Shown: one piece after another, positions 1-8,891 of the stretch
Layout: the number at the start of each line of letters is the position of its first letter
How positions within the stretch are numbered: the first letter of the stretch is position 1
Assembly (NCBI RefSeq): GCF_927798115.1
Contig: NZ_CAKMMG010000003.1
Span: 310,001 to 374,000 of the forward strand
Source of the DNA: Paenibacillus auburnensis
GTDB lineage: Bacteria > Bacillota > Bacilli > Paenibacillales > Paenibacillaceae
Direction: 5' to 3'
DNA length: 64,000 bases
Made by a program: the position numbers and the translations under genes
Notes under the pieces: generated by a model
What the model saw: only the letters and a program-made list of their open reading frames with translations
Told to the model about the DNA's origin: nothing
Database searches by the model: none

Positions 1-1403
1 CAGCCTGTTGTATCAATATAATGAACCTTGCTGTCACCAGCAGCTTGACGGGCATTCACAGCGCCTTGCGTTTCCGCTGCATATACTCCGTTGAACAGGC
101 GCTGGGCGTAAATATCTGCATTCGGATACTTGCTCCGGATATCAGCCAGGAACTGCGTGTAAGCCGTTTGATAGGTCTCGGAGGGTACATTAAACGTTTT
201 ATCGTTCGTCCCCACATTGATTACGACCATATCTGGCTCTGGACCAGAGAAGTCATAAGCTGTATCGTCGCCAGAATCCGCATTTTTGAGTTTGAAAAAC
301 TGCTTGCTGAGTCCCGCTTTATTGGCGATGTAGCTGCCGCCGGACCACTGGTCCACTAGGCCCATCCCCGACTGGGCAATCTGGGTATGCTCATAGCCGA
401 GCTTCTCCGCCGCCAGCCAGCCATAGTCGGACAGCGCCAACTTCGGCAGCAGATACCCCGCGATAATGGAAGCGCCTGTGAATTCAATCGTTTTGGCTCC
501 CACTTGCGGTGCAGCTACGGAAGCGCCTTCATCAATAATCAGACCTTTGAATTTCAGGGACTGGTCTGTATAAGGGGTAGCCACCATCAGAGTGTGTGTC
601 CCCGGGGATAAAGGCACCGGCGTCAAATTGACAGTACCATTCACAGAAGTATAGCGGCTCTCCACTCCATCAATTTTTACATAGAGACTTACGCTGGATC
701 CAACGTTAAGCTTTACCGTCGTTCCGGTAAAGTTCACTTTGAAGTAAGTGCCTCCCCATGAGGTGGAATAGGCCGAGGCATCGCGGGTATCCCACCGTCC
801 GAAATAACGGATGCCCGGATCATCCGGTAGCACATTTACCATTTCAGAAACTCCACTCTTTACTTTTTCCAGAACCACATCATCAAAATACACAGTACCT
901 GTAGCTTTGAGCACAACACGAATAGATGTATAATTACCGCTGTTAAAAGAAATATTATATTCTTTCCAGCCGCCGCTTGCGTCCGTCGCCGTCTGATCCT
1001 GAATAGCTGTGTTGGAGTTGTCAGCTGAAGCAATCCGGTATTGCAGGATAGCCGCTGCATTCTCCGTCTTCGCAAAGAAGCTCAAACGGTAGTCCGTGCC
1101 TGCCTCCACTACAATCGGGAGCTGCCGAACATACGGATAGCTGCTGTCTCCCTGAATTTTCAGCGAATGGCTTCCACTGTGATAGACATCGCTGGTTACA
1201 GTGGTCTTGGCCGCATTTCCCGACTCCCATGGGGCTAGTCCCCCGCTCTCAAAATCGCCTCCGACAATCAGATTACTGCCGGAACCCTCTGCTGCATATA
1301 CATGATTATTCCTCACCGGTACAAATAAACTGGTCAGCATGGAGAAGATCATCAGCATGGTTATCCCACGCTGAATGACTTTTCTGCCCGAATAATGGAT
1401 CAT
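1..1403 (-). CDS. Secreted SGNH/GDSL esterase with N-terminal carbohydrate-binding-like modules (CE2-like), 3' end cut by window
   Basis: Starts at ATG 1403 behind an AGGAGG site (1411-1418) and stays open to base 1, so the C-terminus is missing; about 467 residues are visible. Residues 1-38 are a signal peptide with a VYAAEG-like cleavage region. Next comes a CBM4/9-like jelly roll (NLIVGGDFESGG, then YFDDVVLEKV), then a second beta-sandwich like the N-terminal domain of CE2 acetyl esterases (RYFGRWDTRD, GGTYFKVNFTG). An SGNH domain follows: block I is FTGASIIAG (Ser in GAS rather than GDS) and block III is VVINVGTND. The Asp/His block lies beyond the edge. Family knowledge: CE2 enzymes remove acetyl groups from mannan, xylan or cello-oligosaccharides. 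It lies 16 bp after the GH5 gene, so it is probably the last gene of the lipoprotein-GH5-esterase unit. Deacetylation of acetylated glucomannan outside the cell is inferred. Confidence 0.8.
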   Translation of the reverse strand, partial: MIHYSGRKVIQRGITMLMIFSMLTSLFVPVRNNHVYAAEGSGSNLIVGGDFESGGLAPWESGNAAKTTVTSDVYHSGSHSLKIQGDSSYPYVRQLPIVVEAGTDYRLSFFAKTENAAAILQYRIASADNSNTAIQDQTATDASGGWKEYNISFNSGNYTSIRVVLKATGTVYFDDVVLEKVKSGVSEMVNVLPDDPGIRYFGRWDTRDASAYSTSWGGTYFKVNFTGTTVKLNVGSSVSLYVKIDGVESRYTSVNGTVNLTPVPLSPGTHTLMVATPYTDQSLKFKGLIIDEGASVAAPQVGAKTIEFTGASIIAGYLLPKLALSDYGWLAAEKLGYEHTQIAQSGMGLVDQWSGGSYIANKAGLSKQFFKLKNADSGDDTAYDFSGPEPDMVVINVGTNDKTFNVPSETYQTAYTQFLADIRSKYPNADIYAQRLFNGVYAAETQGAVNARQAAGDSKVHYIDTTG

Positions 1404-1419
1404 AGCCCAACTCCTCCTT

Positions 1420-2706
1420 TTAAAAAGCCTCCGACTCTACCGGTTCTGAATATGGCCCTTCCTCGCCGCCTAAACTCAGAGCTTTCATGCGGTAATAGGC
1501 TTTCACTGTCTTAACCCTGAGCGGGTCCTTCCAGCCTCCGCCATCATTGGCTGGTCTTCGCTCAATAATCGTTGTCCATGGCCCTTCCGGACCTTCTGTT
1601 GATTTTTCCAGGGTATAAAATGCTCCGCCGGATACGCCTCTGAAAGAAATTCTGCCTTCGGCTGCACTCAGCAGAAGCGGTGCGTCTGTTATTTCTTCCT
1701 CAGGAACTATTCTCCCTCTAATCTGGTAAGCATGACCGCGCAATAGTTGAATACGGTTAAGATGATCCTGGTTTAATCCGCTGCCCGGGTAGTGGACGGA
1801 AAAGCCGTCATAATGTTGGACATATCCGCCGTGATCATCATGACCGAACAGTGACCAGAAGCATGTCCCCGATATGTCTTCATTCAGCTCTGCCTCTTTC
1901 AGAAAAGCATGAAGTTCACCGTAGGACCAGCCGTATTCACCCGCAATGAATACTTTTCCCGCGCCGCTTACAACCTTAGCATCCGCCGACAACTCACCGG
2001 AATCTGCCGGATAGTAGTGCACATCCATAATATCCAGTTGTGGAATGTCCAGCTTATCTGTATCAATTTCGAACTGCTTACCGTGACTGACGAGGTGGTT
2101 CTGATCAATCCCTTTAATATAACTGCAGATATCTTCCACCCATGCGGCAGGTGCGCTATTCAGCTCGTTCCCCAGCTCCCAGGCCATAATCGACGGATCA
2201 TCCTTATAGACCACACCGCTGATCGTATTTCTCCGGTTCAAGACCTGCTCAATATACCATTTGAAATCCGCAATCACTTCAGTATCTGTGTAAAAAGCAT
2301 TCTCGTCTTCAAGGCCGCGCCACTCGGTAAAGGTGGACTTACCACCGTGATAATACCTCCAGTTGCAGACAAACGGAATGATTACCCGAAGGCCGCGCTT
2401 TGAAATCTCGTGAAGTGCAAAATCCACTTTAACAAAGGCATCTTCGTTCAATTCCCTTAACTGCGGCATCAGTGACTTCGGATGGCCTGCGGATACGCCG
2501 AGTGTGTGCGATCTGATAGCGTTGGCTCCCATCATGACAGCCGTATCCAGTGCATTAATTACTCGGAACGGAGTTGGCCAGTCAATTCCGCCTACATTCT
2601 CATCCAGACCCAACCAGTAAATGTTCGGGCCGGCAAAGCGATATGGCTCCTCTCCAATAAAAAGCCTGCTTCCCTTCTTTCTTACAAAATCTTGTTCTCC
2701 CATCAC
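1420..2706 (-). CDS. Cytoplasmic GH5-type glycoside hydrolase (beta-mannanase/mannosidase-like)
   Basis: A (beta/alpha)8 clan A hydrolase. Catalytic signatures are AWELGNELN, with acid/base Glu about residue 181, and FIAGEYGW, with nucleophile Glu about residue 257. The opening FAGPNIYWLGLDE is typical of GH5 mannanase-like proteins. Residues from about 345 form a fibronectin-III-like tail (FYTLEKSTEGPEGPW). There is no signal peptide, so it should act on imported oligosaccharides. The start is GTG 2706 or the next codon, ATG 2703; an AAGGA site lies 7 or 10 bases upstream, and the choice changes one residue. It follows the lipoprotein gene across a strong hairpin and precedes the esterase by 16 bp. 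The neighbouring cellobiose 2-epimerase and mannosyl-glucose phosphorylase suggest beta-1,4-manno-oligosaccharides as substrate; that is inference, because GH5 also covers glucan- and xylan-active enzymes. Confidence 0.8.
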   Translation of the reverse strand: MMGEQDFVRKKGSRLFIGEEPYRFAGPNIYWLGLDENVGGIDWPTPFRVINALDTAVMMGANAIRSHTLGVSAGHPKSLMPQLRELNEDAFVKVDFALHEISKRGLRVIIPFVCNWRYYHGGKSTFTEWRGLEDENAFYTDTEVIADFKWYIEQVLNRRNTISGVVYKDDPSIMAWELGNELNSAPAAWVEDICSYIKGIDQNHLVSHGKQFEIDTDKLDIPQLDIMDVHYYPADSGELSADAKVVSGAGKVFIAGEYGWSYGELHAFLKEAELNEDISGTCFWSLFGHDDHGGYVQHYDGFSVHYPGSGLNQDHLNRIQLLRGHAYQIRGRIVPEEEITDAPLLLSAAEGRISFRGVSGGAFYTLEKSTEGPEGPWTTIIERRPANDGGGWKDPLRVKTVKAYYRMKALSLGGEEGPYSEPVESEAF

Positions 2707-2756
2707 GTCTCATTCCTTATCTCTAAATAGTTAGGCATTTCTTAATGCAGATAGAC

Positions 2757-2792
2757 CTGCGGCGGATTAGCCAGAAGGTCAATCCGCCGCAG
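2757..2792 (-). other. Intergenic hairpin between lipoprotein and GH5 genes
   Basis: A 12-bp perfect inverted repeat, CTGCGGCGGATT (2757-2768) and AATCCGCCGCAG (2781-2792), with a 12-nt loop. No T-run follows in the direction of transcription, so it is more likely an mRNA-processing or stabilising element, or a weak attenuator protecting the lipoprotein message, than a full terminator. Its loop (GCCAGAAGGTCAA on the plus strand) recurs in the terminator at 52882-52918. Confidence 0.6.
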
Positions 2793-2823
2793 TATTAGAA
2801 TATTTCTTGTCCGCTGGGCCGGT

Positions 2824-4149
2824 TTACTTCGCTACATCCTTTTTCGCCTTGGCCCAGGCTTTGTTGTATTTATCCAGTATGGTTTGCGGATCTTTGGCGA
2901 GCACAAATTCCTGCACCAGCGCTTCTTTTGTGATCTGGGCTTTGTTCACGACATCGGTAACCTGAGCATCGTCGGGTACCGCTTCGAGCGTAACTGGGTT
3001 AAAACTTTTGAATTCCTGCAATTGCGGAACTGCTGCTTCCTTATCCTTGATGACCGGAATGAACCCTGCGAATTCGTCAAATCCGGAATCTTCAAGCATC
3101 CACTTTACAAATGCTTTAGCTGTCTCCAAATGTTTGCTGTCCTTGTTCACTCCGTAAGCCCAGTCAGGTGCCAGTGTTACGTTGACAGTACCCGTATTAT
3201 CATACGGAAGCGGGAAGAAGCCTACGTTGTCAGATGTTGTACCGCTGGAAACCACTTGCGGGATGACCCAATTCCCGAGCATGAACATTGCGAATTTGCC
3301 GCTCGCTACATCCTTCTTGGACTGCTCCCAGTTCGTGGAGTTCACATCCGCTTCCAGATAGCCCTTCTCATACATTGTCCGGATGATACTCATCCCCTGC
3401 CCATAAGCATTGTCCATCTGGAAGGGCTCGTCACTGTTAATGCGCTCATTGTTTAGATTCGGGTTACCTGCAATACTGGTTGGAATCTCAGAAGCCCACG
3501 GGTACAGTGGCCATTGATCCTTGAAGTTAGAGGCAAGCGGTACAATTCCTTTCACCTTCAGCTTTTCGCAGGCAGCGTAGAATTCATCAAGTGTCTTCGG
3601 CAGCTCAGTAATTCCGGCATCTGCAAATGCTTTTTTGTTGTACACAATGCCTGTAGTTGTCGCACCGACCGATATACCGTACAGCTTGCCCTCATAGGAC
3701 TTGAAATCCTTGAAATAGATATTATCTGTCAAACCCAGATCATCCAGCGGGGCAAAATAATTTGGCAGATCGGAGTTAGGAATCGTCGGAATCAGCACCA
3801 CATCAGGAAAATCTCCGGAGGACATGCGAATCTTAGTCGTCTTGTCCAGATCGGTGATCGCTTCGAACTTTATTTCTGCGTTCGGATACTTCTCTTTGAA
3901 CCGTTTCGCGTAATCATCGTACTCTTTGCCGATCATATCTGTACGGTTTGTAAGGAAGGTAATGGTTCCGCTGATATCCTTGTCTGCGGAAGTATTGCCG
4001 GCGGCTGGCGCCTCACTGGCAGGAGCATTGGTGCCGCCAGCATTGCTTGTTGTTTTGTTTCCGGTGTTCGCATTGTTATTATTGCCACAAGCCGCGAGCA
4101 GGACTGAGGCCATAATCATACTTACAACAGCGGTGGTGCTTTTCTTCAT
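2824..4149 (-). CDS. ABC transporter sugar-binding lipoprotein (SBP family 1)
   Basis: Extracellular lipoprotein that captures the oligosaccharide for the ABC importer. The 441-residue protein begins MKKSTTAVVSMIM and has a lipobox LLAACG at about residues 17-22, followed by an Asn/Thr/Ala-rich linker. The mature part has the family 1 fold signatures (ISGTITFLTNR, GIVYNKKAFADAGI, PKTLDEFYAACEKL, GKFAMFMLGNW). ATG 4149 was chosen over the upstream in-frame codon at 4218 because GGGGG lies 7 bases before it and the signal peptide then starts properly. The gene has its own promoter (4190-4218) with cre and palindrome, and is separated by a terminator from the permease-epimerase-phosphorylase operon upstream. 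It probably serves those permeases (6736-8453), which lack a binding protein of their own. A manno-oligosaccharide ligand is inferred. Confidence 0.88.
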   Translation of the reverse strand: MKKSTTAVVSMIMASVLLAACGNNNNANTGNKTTSNAGGTNAPASEAPAAGNTSADKDISGTITFLTNRTDMIGKEYDDYAKRFKEKYPNAEIKFEAITDLDKTTKIRMSSGDFPDVVLIPTIPNSDLPNYFAPLDDLGLTDNIYFKDFKSYEGKLYGISVGATTTGIVYNKKAFADAGITELPKTLDEFYAACEKLKVKGIVPLASNFKDQWPLYPWASEIPTSIAGNPNLNNERINSDEPFQMDNAYGQGMSIIRTMYEKGYLEADVNSTNWEQSKKDVASGKFAMFMLGNWVIPQVVSSGTTSDNVGFFPLPYDNTGTVNVTLAPDWAYGVNKDSKHLETAKAFVKWMLEDSGFDEFAGFIPVIKDKEAAVPQLQEFKSFNPVTLEAVPDDAQVTDVVNKAQITKEALVQEFVLAKDPQTILDKYNKAWAKAKKDVAK

Positions 4150-4169
4150 CTTGAATCCCCCTTGATTTG

Positions 4170-4183
4170 TGTTATCGCTTACA
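4170..4183 (-). promoter_or_regulatory. Catabolite-responsive element (cre) for CcpA
   Basis: On the minus strand the site reads TGTAAGCGATAACA, one mismatch from the cre consensus TGWAARCGYTWNCW. It lies just downstream of the -10 of the lipoprotein promoter, about 20 bp before the start codon, a position where CcpA blocks transcription. Confidence 0.65.
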
Positions 4184-4189
4184 AAACGA

Positions 4190-4242
4190 ATATTAACATT
4201 TTTAAAACTAATATTCAACAGTTTAATTTAAAATAATTAAAC
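4190..4242 (-). promoter_or_regulatory. SigA promoter of the lipoprotein-GH5-esterase unit with upstream palindrome
   Basis: Minus strand: -35 TTGAAT (4213-4218), 17-bp spacer, -10 TAATAT (4190-4195) with an extended TG. Two bases upstream of the -35 is an inverted repeat with perfect 8-bp arms, GTTTAATT (4221-4228) and AATTAAAC (4235-4242), spaced by 6. Related elements lie at other promoters of this locus, so it is a candidate binding site of the LacI-type regulator at 8892-9953 or another locus regulator. Confidence 0.6.
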
Positions 4243-4294
4243 ATATATAAATTTGTTTACAAAATGTTTAAATCAACATTGCAAATATAATAAC

Positions 4295-4330
4295 AAGCCG
4301 GAACTACTAATTTTTCAAGTGTTCCGGCTT
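4295..4330 (-). terminator. Rho-independent terminator after the mannosyl-glucose phosphorylase gene
   Basis: Stem AAGCCGGAAC (4295-4304) paired with GTTCCGGCTT (4321-4330), then a T-rich stretch (TGTTATTAT) in the minus direction. It ends the permease-epimerase-phosphorylase operon before the lipoprotein promoter. Confidence 0.7.
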
Positions 4331-4349
4331 CTCAATCACTGATTGACCA

Positions 4350-5522
4350 TCAACCCAGATTGCGTCCAATCAGCGCAGAGCGCTGCTGTACACAGGCATA
4401 GGACCGCATCGCATCTTCCGGCGTATTTTTGACGTAATCCACCAGTCTGTCAACAGTAGTAGCCGCAACATGGCAACGGGTATCTGAAGAAGCGTAATAG
4501 AGAAACAATTCCCCGCTCTCTGTAGCGATCATACCGTTACTGAAGACGACATTAGACACATCCCCGATGCGTTCCTCCCCTTCAGGAGCAATCAGATGCC
4601 CGCCGGGGCGGTAGGTCTGAATCCATGGCTTATCAAGATCGGTCATAAAGGCGTAGAGGACATAACGCAGCCCGGCAGCCGTATTGCGCACACCATGGGC
4701 GACATGCAACCAGCCGTCTGGAGTTTTGATCGGCGCGGGTCCCTGGCCGTTTTTCACTTCCTTAATGGTATGATAGGCCCGCTCGTCAATAACAATTTCC
4801 TCACCCACAACAGCCGGATTCATCGATTCTGACAACCCCCAGCCGATACCACCGCCGGAGCCAGTATCAATGAAACCGTCTTGTGGACGGGTATAAAAGG
4901 CATATTTACCGTCTACGAATTCCGGATGCAGCACAACATTACGCTGCTGAGCCGATTTGGTCTGCAGATCAGGCAGCCGCTCCCATGACTTCAGATCCGT
5001 TGTGCGCACAATACCGCACTGGGCAACTGCACTTGACAGATCGCCTGCAAGAGCAGCTGGATCTTTGCGTTCGGTGCAGAACAACCCGTAAATATAACCG
5101 TCCTCATGCTTAACCAGCCGCATATCATAGACATTGACATCCGGATTCTCCGTCTCCGGCAACACAATCGGGTAATCCCAGAAGGTAAAACCATCCACAC
5201 CATTCTCGCTTTCAGCAATAGCAAAAAAAGATTTCCGGTCAGCGCCTTCCACCCGGGCAACAAGATAAAACTTTCCGTTCAGCTGAATGGCGCCAGGATT
5301 AAACACGCAGTTTACTCCCAGTCGTTCCATGAAATATGGATTGGTCTGCGGATTGAGATCATATCTCCAGGACAGCGGAATATGGCGGTTCGTCAGTACG
5401 GGATACTCATAACGTTCGTAAATGCCGTTCTCCGAGAAAAGAGGCTCATTTTTCCGCCCGACAACCTCCTCATACCGCGCCTTTACCTGCTCATAACGTT
5501 CCTGAAAATTAGAATTGATCAT
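4350..5522 (-). CDS. 4-O-beta-D-mannosyl-D-glucose phosphorylase (GH130_1)
   Basis: Cytoplasmic phosphorylase that splits beta-mannosyl-1,4-glucose with phosphate into alpha-mannose 1-phosphate and glucose (EC 2.4.1.281). The 390-residue protein matches the GH130 subfamily 1 pattern closely: [22 protein letters not shown] is present in residues 75-96, [11 protein letters not shown] at 115-125, and [12 protein letters not shown] at 131-142, whose Asp133 corresponds to the proposed general acid. [11 protein letters not shown] follows. ATG 5522 is preferred over the in-frame codon at 5633 because the longer form would add a 37-residue extension lying entirely inside the epimerase gene; a GGAAGGGG site sits upstream. 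It overlaps the epimerase gene by 14 bp, so the two are translationally coupled. This pairing is the known mannobiose pathway: epimerase converts mannobiose to mannosyl-glucose, then this enzyme phosphorolyses it. Confidence 0.93.
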   Translation of the reverse strand: MINSNFQERYEQVKARYEEVVGRKNEPLFSENGIYERYEYPVLTNRHIPLSWRYDLNPQTNPYFMERLGVNCVFNPGAIQLNGKFYLVARVEGADRKSFFAIAESENGVDGFTFWDYPIVLPETENPDVNVYDMRLVKHEDGYIYGLFCTERKDPAALAGDLSSAVAQCGIVRTTDLKSWERLPDLQTKSAQQRNVVLHPEFVDGKYAFYTRPQDGFIDTGSGGGIGWGLSESMNPAVVGEEIVIDERAYHTIKEVKNGQGPAPIKTPDGWLHVAHGVRNTAAGLRYVLYAFMTDLDKPWIQTYRPGGHLIAPEGEERIGDVSNVVFSNGMIATESGELFLYYASSDTRCHVAATTVDRLVDYVKNTPEDAMRSYACVQQRSALIGRNLG

Positions 5523-6714
5523 TATGTTCTTCCCCTTCCAGTCGTTCCAATATTTCAAAGCATGCTCGTCCGTTGTGATACGGACATTTCCATTCATTGA
5601 CCTTCGGCTCCGGATAAGGCAAACCAGCCTCATTCACTTTCCAGAACCATTCGCCGTGCTCCCGGTCGAGCATATAGTTCTCGATGAAATCCCAGCTTGC
5701 TTCCGCCGCAGCATAATACTTGGATTCGCCAGTGAGCTGCCAGGCGTTAATGAAACCCACAGCCGCTTCCGCCTGCGGCCACCAATCCTTGTCCCTGTCG
5801 ATAATGCCTTCCGGACCAGCCTCATTCCACAGACCTCCGTCGTGATCAATGCCTTCCGCCAGCACAGCATCTGCCATCGCCAGTACAACAGGCCTAATCC
5901 GCTCCACAATTTCCGGGTCACCCAGCACCTCTGCCGCCTCGTACAGCAACCAGCTTCCTTCAATATCATGTCCGCAGGAAATCCGGTCGGACTTAAGCCT
6001 CCAATCCTCATCGAAGAACAACCGGAAGTGCCCGGTTTGCGGATCCACAATTCGTTCAGCAGTCAGCAGGATCAGATTGCGCAGCCGTAGACGGAGAATA
6101 TCCGCCGGCCAGACACGGTAAGCATTGGTGTAAGCCTCTAAAATATGCAGATGAGTGTTCATAGATTTCTTCTCATTGAGATCATGACTGCCGAGTCGCA
6201 AATCCTGCTCCAACTGCCATTCCCGGGTGTATGCCTCAAAATATCCGTTATGAATCGGGTCAAAGCTACGTTCTACAAGACTGACGATATGCTGAAGACG
6301 CGGTAGCAGCTCCCCGTTACTTGTTGCGAGCATATATTCCGACAAGGCATATAGCACAAAGGCTTGGCCATAAATTTGTTTTTTGGTATGCAAGGGCTGC
6401 CCTGTACTGTCCAGCATCCAATAATAACCACCATATTGCCGGTCCAAAAATTGTTCTTCAATCACATCCAGAGCCCGTTCGGCCAGACGCCGCCACTCTC
6501 TATCCCCGTCATACCTGTATGCCCTCGAGAAGGTCCACAGCAGCCTCGCGTTTAGCACCAGCCCCTTGGGCGCGCTTTCCACAACCTGAGAATTTCCGTC
6601 AAGTGCTCCATAAAAGCCCCCATGTTGTTCGTCCACCGTTTTACTGCTCCAGTAGGACAGAATACGCCTTAATTCCTGCCGGACTTCTCCGGTTAAACGT
6701 TGATTATCCATCAT
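5509..6714 (-). CDS. Cellobiose 2-epimerase (AGE superfamily)
   Basis: Cytoplasmic (alpha/alpha)6-barrel enzyme that epimerises the reducing-end sugar of beta-1,4-disaccharides (EC 5.1.3.11), here most likely beta-1,4-mannobiose to mannosyl-glucose. The 401 residues are the normal family length. Signatures are [18 protein letters not shown] near the N-terminus, [27 protein letters not shown], the catalytic-His motif [12 protein letters not shown] (about residue 243), [11 protein letters not shown], and [16 protein letters not shown] near the end. KCPYHN distinguishes cellobiose 2-epimerases from N-acylglucosamine 2-epimerases. ATG 6714 has GGAGG 6 bases upstream. It follows the second permease by 21 bp and overlaps the phosphorylase start. 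The gene pair makes the substrate assignment strong. Confidence 0.92.
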   Translation of the reverse strand: MMDNQRLTGEVRQELRRILSYWSSKTVDEQHGGFYGALDGNSQVVESAPKGLVLNARLLWTFSRAYRYDGDREWRRLAERALDVIEEQFLDRQYGGYYWMLDSTGQPLHTKKQIYGQAFVLYALSEYMLATSNGELLPRLQHIVSLVERSFDPIHNGYFEAYTREWQLEQDLRLGSHDLNEKKSMNTHLHILEAYTNAYRVWPADILRLRLRNLILLTAERIVDPQTGHFRLFFDEDWRLKSDRISCGHDIEGSWLLYEAAEVLGDPEIVERIRPVVLAMADAVLAEGIDHDGGLWNEAGPEGIIDRDKDWWPQAEAAVGFINAWQLTGESKYYAAAEASWDFIENYMLDREHGEWFWKVNEAGLPYPEPKVNEWKCPYHNGRACFEILERLEGEEHNDQF

Positions 6715-6735
6715 TGTCCACCTCCATTTCCTTCT

Positions 6736-7569
6736 TTATCCCTTAACTGCCCCGTTGGTTACACCGGCAAAAATGTAGCGCTGCAAGAACAGATACAGCA
6801 GCACTGTCGGCACCATGATAATCAGAATCGTGGCACATATATAGCTCCACTGGGCCTGATTGTTGCTGGCAAACCGCATGATCGAGGTCGAGACCATTAC
6901 CAGCTTCTGCTTAGGCATATAAAGGAAAGGAATATACAACTCGTTATAGATATTAATCGTCTTCAGGATAACCAGCGTTACGGTTGCCGGACTGAGGAGC
7001 GGAAAAATAATCGAGCGGTAGATCCGGAACAGGCTAGCCCCGTCAATCATTGCACTCTCGTCCAGTTCTTCCGGAATATTGCGGATAAACTGCAGGTAAA
7101 TCGTGATCTGCAGAACGTCTGCTCCGACAAACAGCAGAATCGGCGCAAACAGCGTGTTGAACACACCCAGAGATTGAATCAGCGAAAAGATAACCACCTG
7201 AGTCGTAATCGTCGGAATAATACTGGCAAACAGGAACAAACCTAGAATGAGTCCTTTTCCTTTAAATGCAATGCGTGCCAGCGCATAAGAGACCATTGTC
7301 CCAAAGACGATATTCCCTACCAACGAGACCGCAATGACCAGGAACGTGTTGCCGAACGCCTGCAGAATATCAGCCTTGTCGATGACAATGCGGAAATTCT
7401 CGAAGTTCAGAAAACTGGCCGGCAGCGCGAACGGACTGGAGCTCTCATCCGGTCCTTTGAATGCGTTCAGCACGACGACATACGGCGGAAATAATACAAT
7501 AAGGCTGGCGATCCCCAGCAGCACATATTTGAGCCACTGCACGGGATCAATTTTTCTATTGGTAATCAT
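6736..7569 (-). CDS. ABC sugar transporter permease (MalG/CUT1 type)
   Basis: Inner-membrane permease with six predicted helices and the cytoplasmic EAA loop EELDESAMIDGASLFRIY (about residues 180-197), which docks the ATPase. The C-terminus is FAGVTNGAVKG, typical of MalG-type subunits. The 277 residues are normal length. Its ATG overlaps the stop of the partner permease by one base (7569), so the two are coupled. The missing ATPase is probably the shared MsmX type. Substrate is inferred as manno-oligosaccharide from the downstream epimerase and phosphorylase. Confidence 0.9.
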   Translation of the reverse strand: MITNRKIDPVQWLKYVLLGIASLIVLFPPYVVVLNAFKGPDESSSPFALPASFLNFENFRIVIDKADILQAFGNTFLVIAVSLVGNIVFGTMVSYALARIAFKGKGLILGLFLFASIIPTITTQVVIFSLIQSLGVFNTLFAPILLFVGADVLQITIYLQFIRNIPEELDESAMIDGASLFRIYRSIIFPLLSPATVTLVILKTINIYNELYIPFLYMPKQKLVMVSTSIMRFASNNQAQWSYICATILIIMVPTVLLYLFLQRYIFAGVTNGAVKG

Positions 7570-8453
7570 TAGGCATCCCCCCTGCGTTTAAGCGCCACAT
7601 TCTGTACCAGCAGGATGACCACCGTCAAAATAAGCAGCACTATGCTCATGGCAGAGGCAAGGCCATAGTTATTGAAGGTAAAGGCCGTCTCCGTTGTCTT
7701 CAGCAGGAAGGTCTCACTGGAGCCAACCGGTCCGCCTTTTGTAAGCACAAACGGCAAATCGAATACTGCCAGTGCCCCGCTCAAAGTCAGGAACATATTC
7801 AGTTGAATAACCTGAGTCAGACTCGGTAGCGTCAAATACCACAGTGACTGGAAGCGGTTCGCTCCATCGATGGTAGCGGCCTCATACATATCTCCGGGAA
7901 TAGACTGCAGGGCGCCCAGATAGATGATCATCGTATAGCCCATATACCTCCAGAAGCTGACCGATGCGAGTGAGAAATTAACAAGTGAAGTATCTCCCAG
8001 CCAGCTGTGCTGAAGTGAAGACAAGCCAGCCATTCCGAGCAGCGCATTCAGCGAGCCATTGTTGGTATCGAATACATACTGGAACATAAAGGCGACCGCG
8101 ACACCGTTCATAATATAAGGAACAAACAGCAGAACACGGAACAGATTGCGTCCTTTGATTCGCGAATTCAGAATCACTGCGAACAGAATCGCAACGATAT
8201 TTTGAAGCACCCCGCCAAGCACATAAGGGATCTGATGAATAAATACACCAAACAAATCCGGATTGGTAAATACCTCCTTATAGTTGTCGAGTCCCAAGAA
8301 ATTTACCGTCTTACTGATTCCGTCCCAATCCGTGAAGCTGAGATACAGCAGTCTTACCGCTGGATAATAAGTAAACAGCCCTAGCAAGCCAAGCGGAATA
8401 AAAAGAAATGTGATTAAAATGAGAATTCGTTGTCTGTTATAAGAGTTTCCCAT
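7569..8453 (-). CDS. ABC sugar transporter permease (MalF/CUT1 type)
   Basis: Membrane permease partner of the gene at 6736-7569. Hydrophobic helices begin with ILITFLFIPLGLLGLFTYYP, and the EAA loop is GDMYEAATIDGANRFQSLWY. It ends in a helix plus ALKRRGDA. ATG 8453 is preferred to the in-frame GTG at 8462 because the AAGGA site lies only 2 bases from the GTG but 11 from the ATG. It is the first gene of the permease-permease-epimerase-phosphorylase operon and is read from the promoters at 8539-8567 and 8741-8769. Confidence 0.88.
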   Translation of the reverse strand: MGNSYNRQRILILITFLFIPLGLLGLFTYYPAVRLLYLSFTDWDGISKTVNFLGLDNYKEVFTNPDLFGVFIHQIPYVLGGVLQNIVAILFAVILNSRIKGRNLFRVLLFVPYIMNGVAVAFMFQYVFDTNNGSLNALLGMAGLSSLQHSWLGDTSLVNFSLASVSFWRYMGYTMIIYLGALQSIPGDMYEAATIDGANRFQSLWYLTLPSLTQVIQLNMFLTLSGALAVFDLPFVLTKGGPVGSSETFLLKTTETAFTFNNYGLASAMSIVLLILTVVILLVQNVALKRRGDA

Positions 8454-8519
8454 CCGCCGCACCGTCCTTCTTGTTGTTCAATATCCAAAAGCACATGTCC
8501 AATCCCCCTGGTTCATTTT

Positions 8520-8533
8520 TGATATCGCTTACA
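8520..8533 (-). promoter_or_regulatory. Catabolite-responsive element (cre)
   Basis: Minus strand TGTAAGCGATATCA, one mismatch from the cre consensus. It starts 6 bp downstream of the -10 at 8539-8544, over the expected transcription start, the classic place for CcpA repression. Confidence 0.65.
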
Positions 8534-8538
8534 GTAAG

Positions 8539-8580
8539 ATTCTATCATGTTGAATTTTTTTCTTCAACAATTAATTAAAC
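8539..8580 (-). promoter_or_regulatory. Proximal promoter of the permease operon with AT-rich operator-like element
   Basis: Minus strand -35 TTGAAG (8562-8567), 17-bp spacer, -10 TAGAAT (8539-8544) preceded by TGA. Immediately upstream of the -35 is GTTTAATTAATTG (8568-8580), which resembles the palindromes at 4221-4242 and 11446-11457. Confidence 0.6.
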
Positions 8581-8740
8581 TTAATTCAAAATTATTAAAA
8601 ACTATTTACATTAATTTCTTTTCGCATTCACTTTCTGGTGCAAGCTCCTTATTCACATTCATTAAACATCCTCAATCTTCCATTCCATAGCTTCTTCATT
8701 TTATACCCCCTATGTATACTTGGTTTCTTCTGCAATTCAA

Positions 8741-8792
8741 ACTCTATCATAATCATTTTGTTTCTTCAACTATTTTATTTGTTTCATTAAAC
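8741..8792 (-). promoter_or_regulatory. Distal promoter of the permease operon with GTTTAATGAAAC element
   Basis: Minus strand -35 TTGAAG (8764-8769), 17-bp spacer, -10 TAGAGT (8741-8746), again with TGA before the -10. GTTTAATGAAAC (8781-8792) lies 11 bp upstream of the -35 and recurs exactly upstream of the GH130 promoter at 11446-11457. Together with the proximal promoter this suggests two start sites for the operon. Bases 8454-8842 contain nothing else I can identify. Confidence 0.5.
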
Positions 8793-8842
8793 ATATCGGT
8801 TTGTTTAAGTAAAAGGTATTATTATCTCTTTCGCAACACAAA

Positions 8843-8873
8843 AAGCATCTACTCCAAAATGGAATAGATGCTT
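8843..8873 (-). terminator. Terminator after the LacI-family regulator gene
   Basis: Stem AAGCATCTA (8843-8851) with TAGATGCTT (8865-8873), extended by inner TCCA/TGGA pairs, and followed by T's in the minus direction. Confidence 0.75.
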
Positions 8874-8891
8874 CTCATTTTTATTCCCAAG

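Noticed and set aside
1..1230. Several short open frames on both strands at the left edge
   Set aside because: The minus-strand frame from 1403 is continuous, starts with a signal peptide and contains SGNH motifs; the others are shadows of it.
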